Positions 45,893 through 56,582 of a stretch of 64,000 nt of DNA are shown piece by piece. The position numbers and the translations under genes were made by a program. Location of the stretch: the NCBI GenBank assembly GCA_032622095.1, contig CP136064.1, forward strand, positions 248,529,827 to 248,593,826, read 5' to 3'. The notes beneath the pieces were generated by a model. That model ran no database searches. It was not told the origin of the DNA and was given only the letters and a program-made list of their open reading frames with translations. Positions within the stretch are counted from its first letter, which is position 1; each line of letters starts with the position of its first letter. This DNA is from Siphonodentalium dalli. Lineage: Eukaryota; Mollusca; Scaphopoda; Gadilida; Siphonodentaliidae.

Positions 45893-46205
45893 CGACCTAG
45901 TGTGAAATAGGTACACAATATGTTTATTTGATTCTGAAATAAGCAGATAATGGAGTTTTACCCGTTATTTCGTTTTATGGCGCGGGCCACAGTGAAAACA
46001 CATGTTAAAGAGCGTACACCTGAAAAGTCGTGAGTTGGCATATTTGTGTCATTGTCCGGACATAATCTGCGTAGAATTGCCTCATTATGAGTTGATAATG
46101 TGACTGAAATGTGTCATTTTCAGCACAAAATGTGGCGATTCTAAGCAGATTATCTGCCAAACACAAGTTCTATTATAAGCATATAATGTGCTGATTTTCG
46201 GGAAA
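45893..46205. repeat. Palindromic repeat, copy of 19.7-20.06 kb family
   Basis: Matches 19730-20050 block by block: AATAGGTACACAAT, TCTGAAATAAGCAGATAATG, CACAGTGAAAACACATGTTA, AAGAGCGTACACCTG, then the palindrome containing TCTGCGTAGAATTGCCTCAT and GGCGATTCTAAGCAGATT. About 80-85% identical by eye. Confidence 0.85.
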
Positions 46206-46880
46206 AAGGCTGAGTGTTAACTCTTGAATGAACAGATCACCAAATATTGACTGTAGAAAGAGACAGGCATTTTTCTCAAGTTTGGACCCCCCGCCCCCAC
46301 AAGTCGAAAGTTGTCTGCTATAAAGAACATTTATCGTCTTCGTAATTCCTGTGTTCATTGTTAGTGGTCATGTTTTACTTGCATGGTAGGCTGGTAAGCG
46401 GACACAATTGGCTATTTTGGCGTCGAATAGGATGGCGCACTTTTAATCCATTGTCCCTGAAATAGCAAATTAAGACATTAACGTCTTGTGTGAACCACAT
46501 GCACTGTATTACGAACATGTACCGCAATAAAAGTTCCCCAGCTCTCCTCCGATTTACCCATGTAATTGACACCAAGAAAGTGTCGTATTTTTTAGAGGAT
46601 CTTATTTACGTCTCGTCGATTGTCAAGCACCACTTAAAAATTTGTACACGAGATGCATTTTCAAAAGCACATCGTCCCAGCGCTGTCTGGGTTTGAGTAA
46701 TTATAAGCTTGATAAGATGTCTCCCCTTCTATTTCAAGAATATTCGGCTACTGGTTTAAACGCTGCTCAATAGTAGAAACGAATGTCACACGGTATAGAT
46801 GAATCGCGCAATTGAATCAGTGACGTTTATTATGCACTACTGTCATAAATGGCCCCATGTGGGTGGGCTCGGGGTATAAG
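46206..46880. other. No recognisable gene
   Basis: Short opposing frames at 46375-46696 have no recognised domains; nothing else seen. Confidence 0.3.
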
Positions 46881-46884
46881 TGGT

Positions 46885-47130
46885 GTCCACCGCCCCACTG
46901 CGAGGGGTAACAATCCACAATCCCCTAATGTGGCGCCCTGTTTGTCGTGGGGTGGTTCCTTTGTCGATGGGGTGTGATTTAGGAGTCATGGCTGCATGTA
47001 CTAGGGCGGTCGTGTCTCGCGAGGCATCGACCTGCGGTTACGGCTTAGCTCATGACCCATTTCGGTCCTACATTTCTTCAAGACAGGTGGTTGAGTTGAC
47101 CCGGCTCAATTGATCAGCTAGACACACCGC
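46885..47130 (+). repeat. LINE 5' UTR, copy 2
   Basis: Counterpart of 17490-17745 in opposite orientation (CCGCCCCACTGCGAGGGG, GTGGCGCCCTGTTTG, GAGGCATCGACCTGCGG). It leads into the interrupted ORF1 copy downstream. Confidence 0.75.
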
Positions 47131-47292
47131 TTCACATTGATTCAACTAAATTGTGTTATGCGTTGTGTAATTTTTCTTATGTTTGCTGTTTTGTTTTATT
47201 TTTATTTATGTATAGTGTATCTGTCGTCTCATGTTTCTTTTGATTTCGTCTTGATGATTGTTGAATGTTTTACTGTGCTGCTCCTGAAGGCT

Positions 47293-47768
47293 GTTAACAC
47301 CGGGTTTCACGCTGGCATAGGCCAAATTAGCCAATGGCCAATTTTGTTTTTCCGAAAATGAAAATAGGAAATCTAATTCAAAAACCCAAATTGAAGTTGT
47401 AACGGGAGTGGCATCAGAATCAAATCTATAGTATGACCATCTGTAAATTGATTAGGTGATACAGCTTAATGGGAAACAAAAGGCTCTCATGGCAGTGAAC
47501 TAACAAACAATGGGCCACCATATACAATATTAAAACAGTAATGAGGATTAACTAATGAATCATTTGTCTGTCATAATGCTGAATGTTAGATGGTGGGTAC
47601 TGGTATATATATAACAATGGTGGGGTTAAAGTAGTCTGGAAATGGTATTTGAAGGTATGGACATAATTATATAGAATGTTAGATTTTTAAGTTTTTGTTG
47701 TTGTTGCCATAATTGGCCAACAAATTGGCCAAACTACTTTTCGGCCCAGCGCGAATACTGGTTCACAC
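47293..47768. mobile_element. hAT-type MITE inserted in LINE copy 2
   Basis: The element 47301-47760 (460 bp) has ends CGGGTTTCACGCTGG and CAGTATTCGCGCTGG (as complement), homologous to the 15242-16214 MITE, with AATTAGCCAATGGCCAATTT just inside. Flanks GTTAACAC and GTTCACAC differ at one of 8 positions. LINE copy 1 has a single uninterrupted GCTCACGC-CTGTC at the equivalent place (about 17350-17340), i.e. an empty site. Confidence 0.85.
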
Positions 47769-48835
47769 CTGTCATATTGTTGGGAGGCACCGGGAGACTG
47801 CTATAAATGGGTCACCGCTTCAGCAGCTATGTACAAGACTTTAAGCCGAACATAATTTCGAAGGGTACTCACATGCGGCTACTGGGCTAGTTATCGATTA
47901 TTTCAATGTCAAGAAACATTCTGTGTTTGTTATTTGCAAGACACTGCAAAGTATAGCAAGCCAGTTAACATATCTTGCACAAACACGTGTTTTGATTACT
48001 CATGACAAGACCTTGAATTGCAACAGGGCTGCGTCGAAACCCCGCGATATATCAGATTCGTCTGAGTTTGAGATATTGGCTGAACTGGCTTCACAGGCCA
48101 CAGGGAGTCACTTGTGTTAATGCATAGAATGTCAAAAACAATTGATGGTAAGTAAGTACTATAAAACACAAATGTTTGACCTTCAACCGATGATCTCAAC
48201 ACCAACCGGAGTTGAATGTTTGATACATAAAACTTTTTCCACTGACTACATTTGTACTCATGCGCCATTTGTTGTGTTTAACCATTTCATGACGGTAGCT
48301 GCGCTGGTGCATTCTCTTATATATGCGAGTCTCTCATAGGGAGCCTCGCATATATAAGATAACGAACTGGCTTGCAATGCCAATGTAAATATTGTTAGGC
48401 CAATGCATTCTCTTACATATGCGAGGCGTCATAGGGGAGACTCGGATATATAAGAGAATGCATTGGCACAGGGTTTTCGCAAAAATTCAGGAAGCTTCAG
48501 TTATCAAAGGGTTAAGTGCAAAAGTATACTCATGTCCAAGAAAGTATAGAAAATTAAGGCTGAGAAACAATTTTCATATCCAGATTGTCAGAAAAATTGC
48601 AGATCCTTGACCGTCGGTTGGATATCGGACATTTCTACGGTTGTGTCCGCAAGAAAATTATACATGTGTTGCTGCCAGCACTCAGACTGAGAGTCAGAAT
48701 TCAAGTGAAAGAAACCGATCTTGCTTCTGTTCCAAAACCTCTATCACTGGCCATGGATATATCATACCTACTCAAGTTGAGATAGTTGCTCAGAAAAAAT
48801 GTTCAAAATCTCTCAACCATTTTGACACTTAGAAC
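47769..48835 (+). pseudogene. Non-LTR retrotransposon ORF1, copy 2, interrupted
   Basis: Collinear with the minus-strand copy at 16223-17350. Recognisable stretches: KTLQSIASQL near 47938, RDISDSSEFEILAELASQ near 48040-48095 (counterpart of SRDIDDWSESEILAELAPQ), and STQTESQNSSERNRS near 48680-48715. The zinc-knuckle region is badly decayed. Several frameshifts, plus a 230 bp MITE at 48282-48511, break the frame. ORF2 does not follow. ORF1 would coat element RNA in a ribonucleoprotein particle. Having two diverged copies lets each serve as the empty-site reference for insertions in the other. Confidence 0.75.
48278..48515. mobile_element. TTAA MITE with paired hairpins inserted in LINE copy 2
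   Basis: TTAA at 48278-48281 and 48512-48515; ends TTAACCATTTCATGACGG and TTAACCCTTTGATAACTG (as complement). Inside are two CATTCTCTTATATATGCGAG hairpins around AATGTAAATATTGTTAGGCC. LINE copy 1 carries an uninterrupted TTTAAATGCCAGGAAC at the matching point (about 16668), so TTAA was the pre-existing target. TTAA with CC(N) ends points to piggyBac. Confidence 0.82.
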
Positions 48836-48952
48836 AGAAGCTGATAATCGAGTTACTTCAAAACGATGCTCAAAGAAATACGTTCGAGTTTGAAAGACGC
48901 ACAACAGTATGTGTGGACTGAAGTTTCCGGTTGGGTGAGAGATGACATTCGT

Positions 48953-49403
48953 TTTATTCCACACCCATTGACGTGAGTCACATGTATTCAACGGAATCCC
49001 AGCCATTGAATACATATTAGTGTATACCTCTAGTGGAATACAAGCCGGAACTATTCTTGTTGACGTTGTCGCCAAGAAAGATGACGTACATTACGTCGAT
49101 CATCCGCTTCCGGTGATCCCCCCATAATTACTGGTTATTTGTCAGACTTAAATCACAATAAAGGTAGCTATAGTAACAATGAAGGTGCCATTCATGGATT
49201 GAACTTATTTGACTAAACGGTGTAGAATAAATACAGAACACAACTTGCATCATAATCTCGAATCTTTTATCGAACTCGTTGCGGACGGCGCAAAGTTATA
49301 TTTCGCTCGAGCTACGCTCTCGCGAAATATATCCTTGCGCCATCCGCAACTCATTCGATAAAAGATTCTCGATTAAGATGCGCGTTGTGTTCTGTCTATG
49401 TAA
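48953..49403. repeat. ~450 bp duplicated hairpin element, copy 1
   Basis: Nearly identical to 57101-57543, including TTTATTCCACACCCATTGAC, TATTAGTGTATACCTCTAGT and TGACGTACATTACGTCG. The right third (49234-49394) is a hairpin with about 70 bp arms (CAGAACACAACTTGCATC outside, CGCGAAATATA and GAGCTACGCTC at the tip). Few differences between copies imply a recent event. Left terminus unclear. Confidence 0.85.
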
Positions 49404-50060
49404 CCCACCCGATCGTCAACTTGATGCAATGCCAAAGGTTAATTTAATAAAGTGATGTGAAACACTCTGGCACGATGATCAAATGTAAATTGAGAATAAT
49501 CGTGCTCAAAGTTGTTATTTGTTATGAATATTAATCCAAATTGACGATACACACCGTCATTCTGATATATTAATTTAATGCAATGACTCTCGGTGGCAAA
49601 ATCAATTGCCTTAGATTATCGCCGATAGTTGCGAATTGAGATATAAATATTTACAGTTGGGCGTAATTCAGATGATGTTTTCTATGGAGTGGTATGGTCG
49701 ACTTCTTTGAAATTTTCGGCGATGTTAGTAGAATGCAACATTACCCCCAAGTTGGCATAGCACCTGCGTATTAACTTATCAATTTCACGCACCCGAACAA
49801 GTCCATATTATGTCTTTAATATCTTTCCTTGGTAATTTTATTTTAGTATCTGCAAATGATTAGTTATTCCACCTGTATTGTTATGTTACTTTTTATGTGT
49901 ATTTAGATTATGCTTGCACACTAGTCTATTCTTGAATATATATTTTTGACTACAAGTGTTAATAGCTATACTCTTGGGTGCTTCTATTTGTACATTACTC
50001 ATTGTTTTAGTTCCAGCAACTGTCTGCTTTCTATACACAATTGCTTCGATACAATAGTTT
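49404..50060. other. No recognisable gene
   Basis: AT-rich. The stretch 49540-49690 (TTGACGATACACACCGTCAT, CTCTCGGTGGCAAAATCA, GATGTTTTCTATGGAGTGGT) is the inverted counterpart of about 1500-1690, so a diverged dispersed repeat is present at both ends of the window. Confidence 0.45.
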
Positions 50061-50065
50061 TGATA

Positions 50066-50590
50066 CGCCCGTTTACAAAAAAAAAGAAAAGCGGGACGTA
50101 TTATGTTATTGGTCCGTCCGTAATACGGAATGAAATTTGATTATGTGATAACTTGAACGGAATGAAATTGAATATGTGAGTTTACTAGCCCAAACTAATT
50201 TTAAGTTCGAATTTATGTTACCGCCTGCCAATTTTCACCAGAGTTATGGCCCTCTATTGGAATTACCACTGGCGTATTTTGTCTCGCCCTAGCGATGCTC
50301 ATGTTGTCTACTTGTTCCTGTTCCGATCGCCAATTTTCACCATCTGGAGTTAAGACCCTTTTGTTGGAATTTGCACTCAATTTTAGTTTCCGGATAACTT
50401 TAGTACGTCTGAACTGAATGGAATGAAATTTGGTAGATGAGTTTACTAGCCTAAAATACAGGACAAATTCGAATTGGGTCCCGCCCGCCAATTTTCATCA
50501 GAGTTATGGCTCTTTGCTGGAATTACCACTGACGTGTTTTGCCACGCCCTAGCGATCCTCGACTACCTGTTTTTGTTCGTAGTTGTGATA
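50066..50590. repeat. Dispersed repeat (TTTACTAGCCCAAA family), two tandem units
   Basis: Two units (about 50146-50320 and 50385-50570) share GAATGAAATTTGGTAGATGA, AATTTTCACCAGAGTTATGG and TGGAATTACCACTGGCG, related to the single unit at 34800-34990. A CCGTCCGTAATA block precedes them. The piggyBac-type MITE follows within 30 bp. Confidence 0.75.
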
Positions 50591-50614
50591 TGTCCTATAG
50601 CGATTGAAACGACA

Positions 50615-51013
50615 TTAACCCTTTACCCAACAAACCGGCCAAAACCGGCCAAATAAAGCTTCAACAGCCTAAAATATCTTCGGTCTGTCTCAATAGAACC
50701 ATACAAATATGGATATCATTGGAACCGACTCCTTGACCACATTGTGATAGTTACAGTTAGCCCTGTGCCAATGCATTCTCTTATATATGCGACTCGACCA
50801 TAGGTCGCCTCGCATATATAAGAGAATGCATTGGTCTAAAAAAAAACTTTTTTTAACACTTTTTACCATTTTTTCTTACATTCTTTAACAATTTTATAAT
50901 TTTTAATGTGTTAAGCCAATGCATTCTCTTATATATGCGAGGCGACCTATGGTCGACTCGCATATATAAGAGAATGCATTGGCACAGGGCCCTTCTGTTG
51001 GGTAAAGGGTTAA
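50615..51013. mobile_element. piggyBac-type MITE with nested hairpins, copy 1
   Basis: TTAA at 50615-50618 and 51010-51013; ends CCCTTTACCCAACA on both sides. 391 bp between. Left third: CAAACCGGCCAAAACCGGCC then AT-rich sequence. Right two-thirds: hairpins at 50768-50834 and 50916-50982, mirror images of one another, framed by CCCTGTG and CACAGGG, so the unit folds as two small hairpins or one long one. TTAA plus CCC termini is the piggyBac pattern. Over 97% identical by eye to 62678-63078. Confidence 0.9.
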
Positions 51014-51200
51014 ACTTCAACCATTCAACTAATCTGTGCCAACGCGGACGTTTCATTACATGTACATCTGGTCAAGAATCAAACGAAAAAGTTATTTCAT
51101 GCAAATGTCAAACTAACTTCACACGACTCTCACGAACTGATGCCTCGCTCACACAAATGTATACGCTATAAATCGATTAGCTATAGAAACGACCTAGCCG

Positions 51201-51470
51201 TTAACCGGTTTAAGTTAGTATTGACGGGAGTAGCGCTGGTGCAGCATTAAATAGCATGTGCCAGTGCATTATCTTATATATGCGAGTCTCCCATAGGGAG
51301 CCTCGCATATATAAGAGAATGCACTGGTTTATAAGTTCAATATATATATTGTTAGGCCAATGCATTCTCTTATATATGTGAGGCGCCCTATGGGCGATTA
51401 GCATATATAAGAGAATGCATTGGTACAGGATTTTCGAAAAATTTCAGGAAACTCCAGTCATGAGTACCGG
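51201..51470. mobile_element. TTAA MITE, paired-hairpin relative, copy 2 of the 48.3 kb type
   Basis: TTAACCGG at 51201, then TATTGACGGGAGTAGCGCTG as in 48282. Hairpins at about 51259-51326 (CCAGTGCATTATC.. type) and 51357-51423, then TTTTCGAAAAATTTCAGGAA and ACTCCAGTCATGAGTACCGG. The right end lacks a clear TTAA. Confidence 0.7.
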
Positions 51471-51970
51471 TACGAGAGGCTTCAAATGTCATAATTATAT
51501 TGTTTTGGGACAATTTATCGCTCGTTTCCAATTGAGTAGGACTTGACTCGATTAGCCTGTTTTCATGTCAGCGACTTTCATAGAAACCGGTTAATCTGAT
51601 AGGTAATCTGATCATCGTAGTGCTGCAATGCCGTAATAGTTCAAAGTTAGAGTGTTATTCTTAAGCGATACACCGTATTTGATCTTACTCAGATTAAGTA
51701 CCTACAACGCACGAATCAGCGCGTTGGGGGGGGGGGGGGGTATGACAAAGTTATCCAGGTTAATCAAATCTTCGCACATAGTTAGTACTTACTGTAATGA
51801 TTGTGTATATACCATAAATATATACTTTAGATGGCGAGAGTAATTTCATACTTTATGTGAGACATATTATTGTGGTGTGGAGGGGGGACTGACTGTTTAG
51901 GGGGCGACACAGGCCCTGTTTTTCAATGAGCAAACAAACTGAATTTGTGAAATCAGTTAGTGTATTAGAT
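51471..51970. other. No recognisable gene
   Basis: Contains a G run of about 15 at 51725. Nothing else identified. Confidence 0.3.
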
Positions 51971-51971
51971 A

Positions 51972-52149
51972 AATATACACACAGAGCGACACTGTCTATA
52001 GTGTGTTAATGGGTTTGTTGATACGACACGAGTGTTAGCGCGGAAGGATAGAACGAGAGGCGCAGCCTCGAGAGTTCTATATCCTTCCGCGATGGCACAA
52101 GAGCCGAACCAACAAACACATTAACACATGTGTCGTTCTGTGTTTATTA
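51972..52149. repeat. Hairpin element with ~75 bp arms
   Basis: ACACACAGAGCGACACTGT outside and GCGGAAGGATAGAAC near the tip are mirrored on the right; tip CGAGAGGCGCAGCCTCGAG. Arms carry several mismatches and small indels. Same architecture as the 49.3/57.46 kb hairpins (CGCGNAAGGATAT-type stem and GC tip). Confidence 0.8.
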
Positions 52150-53495
52150 CACGTCACCCGTACATGAATCCGTGAATTAACATATACAGGCTTACGCGGT
52201 TTATTTTGGCGCACACACGTTTTGTCATGTGTGATGATGCTTTTATTTTAATGTTCCGGTTTCATGTTTGAGGCGAACGTCATTTGACGTCAACGAGATG
52301 CGTACGGATATGTAAACATGGAACAGCAATATACTTCTAGGAACAAGCGTATAATAAACTATTAGGCTTTCACGTCGCTTTCGGTAGCTATTTCTATCAT
52401 ATTTATTGGTACTTGAATCTTATCATCGAATTTAGATTACATTGGACGGCGATGAGTATGCGATCTACTTGAAACAACGACGGGTTTTCCACTTTGCAAT
52501 ACCAGAACAGACCCGGGTGGGCCCGCAGTGCCGGTTTAGTTTCCGAGAAACACGAATAAGTATGTGAGAGGTATATATTCATCAATATTGCGTACTGGCA
52601 TGCTCATTCCTACAACATATTATCTGTTCGTCTTCAACTGGTGGCAGTTCTTCTGATAATGCATGTCTTATCATCAAAATGACCCCCTGCAATCATACAT
52701 TGATGAATATACGTGGTTTACGCCTCGCCGAGTACTATTCTGTATAGACGTACACCGGTATAGCCAGAGAAAATTGTGTACTTCCGCGCAGCAAGTAGCT
52801 ACACGAAATGTGCGGCGCTTCTCGAAACTCACTCCCACCAGTTAAATAAGCCTCTCTGTTGTATAACCACCGAGGCACACAGCGAGAGCGATTGAGGGAC
52901 TTGACGAGAAAACTTTCTTGCTGTTGGACGTTCGGCACAGCTTGAAGTAGTCTCTTATACTGACGGATGCAGAAAGCGTCTCGGCGATTGGAATTGCAAT
53001 CGGAGGAGATTTCTTGCAACCTGTGCACTTAAGAGATTCTTCTGTTTTCCCGTGTGACATTTTGCCTGTGATGTTCCTGTGAAGTCTTTGGATTGTAAAT
53101 TCCCGAAGCAATCTGTGATTTCTTTATTTGGTGAGTTCAATTTTAAAATTTCTGCCAAAGGCTTATAGTTTTTATGGAGCAATTTAGGCGTTTTTATGTA
53201 TATACCTATGTATTCGTGCAAATATTTAAAAAAATCGAAATGTGTTTATTCCATATTCACATTCATCGCTTCGTTTTTATAGTTTTGAACGCTTTGATTT
53301 TACATCCATAGTGGCATGTTTCACCTCCAGGCGTTTGCATTAAATAGTTCATTCCTTCTTGGTCCCAAAGGATTACCATGCACTTGATTGCTTTTGAAAT
53401 TTGATTTCTACATTAAAACGAAACATCGCGATGAGGGATATATTGGGAGAAAAGGAGTAAACAGTTTCATGAAGGCGTAATATCTTGCAACATTT
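52150..53495. other. No recognised gene; overlapping minus-strand frames
   Basis: Three overlapping minus-strand frames (52735-53028, 52842-53111, 52955-53221; 88-97 codons) lie here in a comparatively GC-balanced stretch. One contains a C-x2-C pair (LKCTGCKK). I recognise no domain, and there is no start-context or splice evidence I can defend. It is the only part of the window where a small host exon seems even plausible. Confidence 0.25.
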
Positions 53496-53499
53496 CGTT

Positions 53500-53870
53500 A
53501 GGGAAGTCGGCAGCCGAGAGGTAGCGTACTGGTCTCTCGTGCTAGCGGTCGTGGCCTCGTGGGATCGCAACCTGGTTTGGGTATTCTGACAAAAATCAGA
53601 ACTCGGTCAGATACCAAGTTTGTCAGGCTGAAAAGTCTCATTCGAGATCACAGCATAAAGACCCGAATGCAAAATTCCGACTTCACCCATTACAACATTT
53701 GTCCAGGTATGTTCTCGTGGGTGCAGTACGCTGTCCGATCGGGCTCGGACACGGCTCGGTGTGTGCACGTTAAAGAACGCCACTGGAGTCACCACGTGCA
53801 GGGTTATAAAGTTTCTAGGCTGCGGTAGCACCTGGTCCAGTGCGTCTATAACCGAAAGGTTATTTACAGA
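53500..53870 (+). repeat. tRNA-derived SINE candidate
   Basis: The head AGTCGGCAGCCGAGAGGTAG with TAGCGTACTGG resembles a Pol III A box (TRGCNNAGNNGG); GTGGGATCGCAACC about 50 bp later sits where a B box should be but is degenerate. A conserved-looking body follows, including GTGTGCACGTTAAAGAAC, a motif I have seen in invertebrate SINE bodies. Length about 370 bp. No target duplication identified. Confidence 0.55.
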
Positions 53871-54544
53871 TATTCCGTATGACTGCTACACGAAAATCAT
53901 TGGCTATCCCCTGCTGAAAGCCGATGTGTGAGGGGTGGGGTGGGGGTCTCAGACAGTGTCGAAGCTGAGAGCTCCAAATAACTACACTCCACAATTCACC
54001 TATACATGTATACATACTAACTGGTTCCGTAAAAAATCACGGTGCTGCAAAAAGAGACACCCGCTATTTATATGTCTAGCCGAGTTTGTTCTGCTGTTGT
54101 GAATACCGAAATATCTTAATTTTAATTTTCGGGTTCTTTGGAAGATTCGAACTAATCAAACACCTGAGCGCAGTCAACAATGCAGATACACATGTAGTAT
54201 TAAAAGTAGTTAACACTGGCTGGGCAGACTGTCGTGAGGCTATCTGGTTGGTCGTCTTGCTTCTGGTGGTCTTGTTAGGATTAACAGCCATGCATGAGAC
54301 AGGTTCAGTGCACGTACACGTGACGTCCTTGGATGCAATTCAACTTGAGCCCTACACTCACGCGGTCATTTAGTCCAGACTTTTCGAAGGCCTCGGTCGA
54401 AAAGCGAAACGTGTAGCAAAGTAGAATAATTCAATTTTCCAATATATATAGTCGAAGAGAATATCATTTGGCCAATACGAACATATTACTTGTATATATA
54501 TAAAGTCACCTGGCGGAGGAAATTATCGACAGATAGATTTAGTG
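53871..54544. other. No recognisable gene
   Basis: Opposing frames at 54076-54373 (95 codons plus, including a hydrophobic LVVLLLVVLLGL stretch) have no recognised domain. Confidence 0.3.
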
Positions 54545-54760
54545 TTCCTGACATTTGCAGAATGAGGTCCCTAGAGGTTGAATTTAGTGACGCTTTCCCG
54601 CACATTAGTCATGCTTAGATTATGCAATTTATCTTCTGCAAATTAGGGGCTATATAGACTGATAGAAGGGAAAAGGTAACTATAAAACAGTGTTAGTTTG
54701 AAACTATAGATACTTTCCAAATGGTGAGGCCTAAGCAGAATGAATTCCACCTAAATATTG
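54545..54760. repeat. GCAGAATGAGG-family fragment
   Basis: TTTGCAGAATGAGGTCCCTA at 54554 and GAGGCCTAAGCAGAATGAAT at 54726 match 22990-23345. Degenerate. Confidence 0.55.
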
Positions 54761-55645
54761 GTAGGAAATTCCAAACCTCAGAACAATATCAACCTATTCT
54801 GAATTTTTCTAATGCTTTTGAAACCATCCACATGTTGGATATTTTACATATTGGGGTTGTGGGGGATACAACGGGTTCTCAAGCGCCTGTCAGTTGGGGG
54901 GGGGGGGGGGGGGTGAACAACGGGTTCTCAAGCCCCTGCCACAACTCGCGAAACGAAGCAAGACAGTAATCACGTCGACCGCGCCGAGCGATCATAATAG
55001 TGCATGTCGACTAATAGGGCTGACATGAGGTACTTTTGACCAACAGAAGATGGTCTAGAAATCCTTGACAATGACACTTGTACTTCCGGAACATCTTCAT
55101 ATATGTGCTTGACACGCGCGTTTTATATAACAAATGGTTCCGTATTGATCTCTGTCCTTGATCCAAACAAGAATATATCAAACGCCCGCCCATATTTATG
55201 TCATCGAAGTGCTATTTATATTTGTAGCTGTTTATTTAGGTTTGGTTTCGCCCATATTTTGATCGTAACAATTGGCTACAATGATGTTATCGTGTGACCT
55301 TTTAGAACTCCTGAAACTTTTGAAAACACACATGTTCAGAATTGCATGCGCCATTCACACGAATAACTGTTTTACTGTGTTTGACTTTTAATGGAACCTG
55401 CATATGTCATAAATCGCCTATATGAATACAGTTTTGTGAAATAGGCGCGCTCTATAAATGTGAATTATAATACTATAGTACCCATCATGACTTGTAGACA
55501 TTGTGCTGTCGTTTGAGGAAGATGCCCAGCCATATATGGTTCATTCTGTTGGGAGATGGGTCAGATTTATAGTTAAAATATACTCGACTACAATGATTGA
55601 CCCTTCTAATGTATAACTAGTTATAACACAACCGATTGCTACAAG
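54761..55645. other. No recognisable gene
   Basis: Short duplication CAACGGGTTCTCAAGC(GC)CTG flanks a 16 bp G run at 54897. Nothing else identified. Confidence 0.35.
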
Positions 55646-55649
55646 TTCT

Positions 55650-55825
55650 TTAACCGTTCCATGACTGGAGTTTTTTGATTTTTTTTTGGCGAAAACACCA
55701 TGCTAATGCATTCTCTTATATATGCGAGCCTCCCATAGGCCGAACAATATTTACCTTGACCTTGTAAGCCAGTGCATTCTCTTATATGAGATATGCCGCT
55801 ATTGTCTCATATATGCATGCTATTC
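55650..55825. mobile_element. Degraded TTAA paired-hairpin MITE
   Basis: TTAACCGTTCCATGACTGGA at 55650 matches the left end of the 48.3 kb element; hairpin left arms ATGCATTCTCTTATATATGC (55706) and GTGCATTCTCTTATATGAG (55772) survive, but their partners are mostly lost. Right end not found. Confidence 0.65.
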
Positions 55826-56076
55826 GCCACAAGTTACAAGCGGAGCATCTCTAATGTAGCGGCTTTTTGCGCTGAAATACGTCAGTGCGTACATGGAAGG
55901 GGTCTGCGGAGCGCTTAGAAGCTGCAGTCAGGGATATATGCAGTGACAGTAGAGATTTTTTTTACAATATTCTCACTCAGGAGTGTCGGAAGCAAACGAG
56001 GACTTCAGAAATTGGCACTTTTCCCTGTCAAATGCAATAGCATAATTGCCGGAAATGCAAAATGTTGGTTATGATA

Positions 56077-56582
56077 TCTCATATATATTTTGAAGACCTC
56101 TGTCTGTTTGTTTGTCTGTCTGCTTGTCTGTCATTAATACAAATCTACGATTCCCGACCGATCGGGACGAAACTTGGTACGTGTGTGTAGTTTGACCAGG
56201 CGGTGGTCGTTGTCGTATTGGCGAGCCCGTGCGACGCCCGTGCAGCGCATGCGCAGACGAGATCTCGGAAAAGGGTGGAGCTATCGACTCGAAACTTGGT
56301 ACGTGTGTGTAGTTTCACCAGGCGGTCGTCGTTGTCGTATTGGCGAGCCCGTGCGACGCCCGTGCAGCGCATGCGCAGACGAGATCTCGGAAACGGGTGG
56401 AGCTATCGACTTGAAATTTGCTATGTGAATGTATCTTGCCCCGGATACGAATTTTATCGGGTCGCCGAGCCCGTGCGACGCCAGGTTCGCGCATGCGCAG
56501 ACCAGATCTAGGAAACGGGTGGAGCTATCGACTTGAAATTTGTTTTTTGAATAGCCCGGACAACGTCGGGCTCATCGGCTAG
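56077..56582 (+). mobile_element. Helitron-like element, copy 2
   Basis: Same ends as 21304-21991: A|TCTCATATATATTTTGAAG and CATCGGCTAG|T, with the CCCGGACAACGTCGGG hairpin. It has fewer core units but duplicates a different subunit (ACTTGGTACGTGTGTGTAG twice, at 56172 and 56297). Open frames are repeat artefacts. Confidence 0.85.

Noticed and set aside
54897-54912. Poly-G and poly-C runs (also 8547, 15904, 25327, 40789, 51725, 59809) as regulatory elements
   Set aside because: Simple homopolymers are common in such genomes, and several sit inside dispersed repeats. Nothing supports a function.
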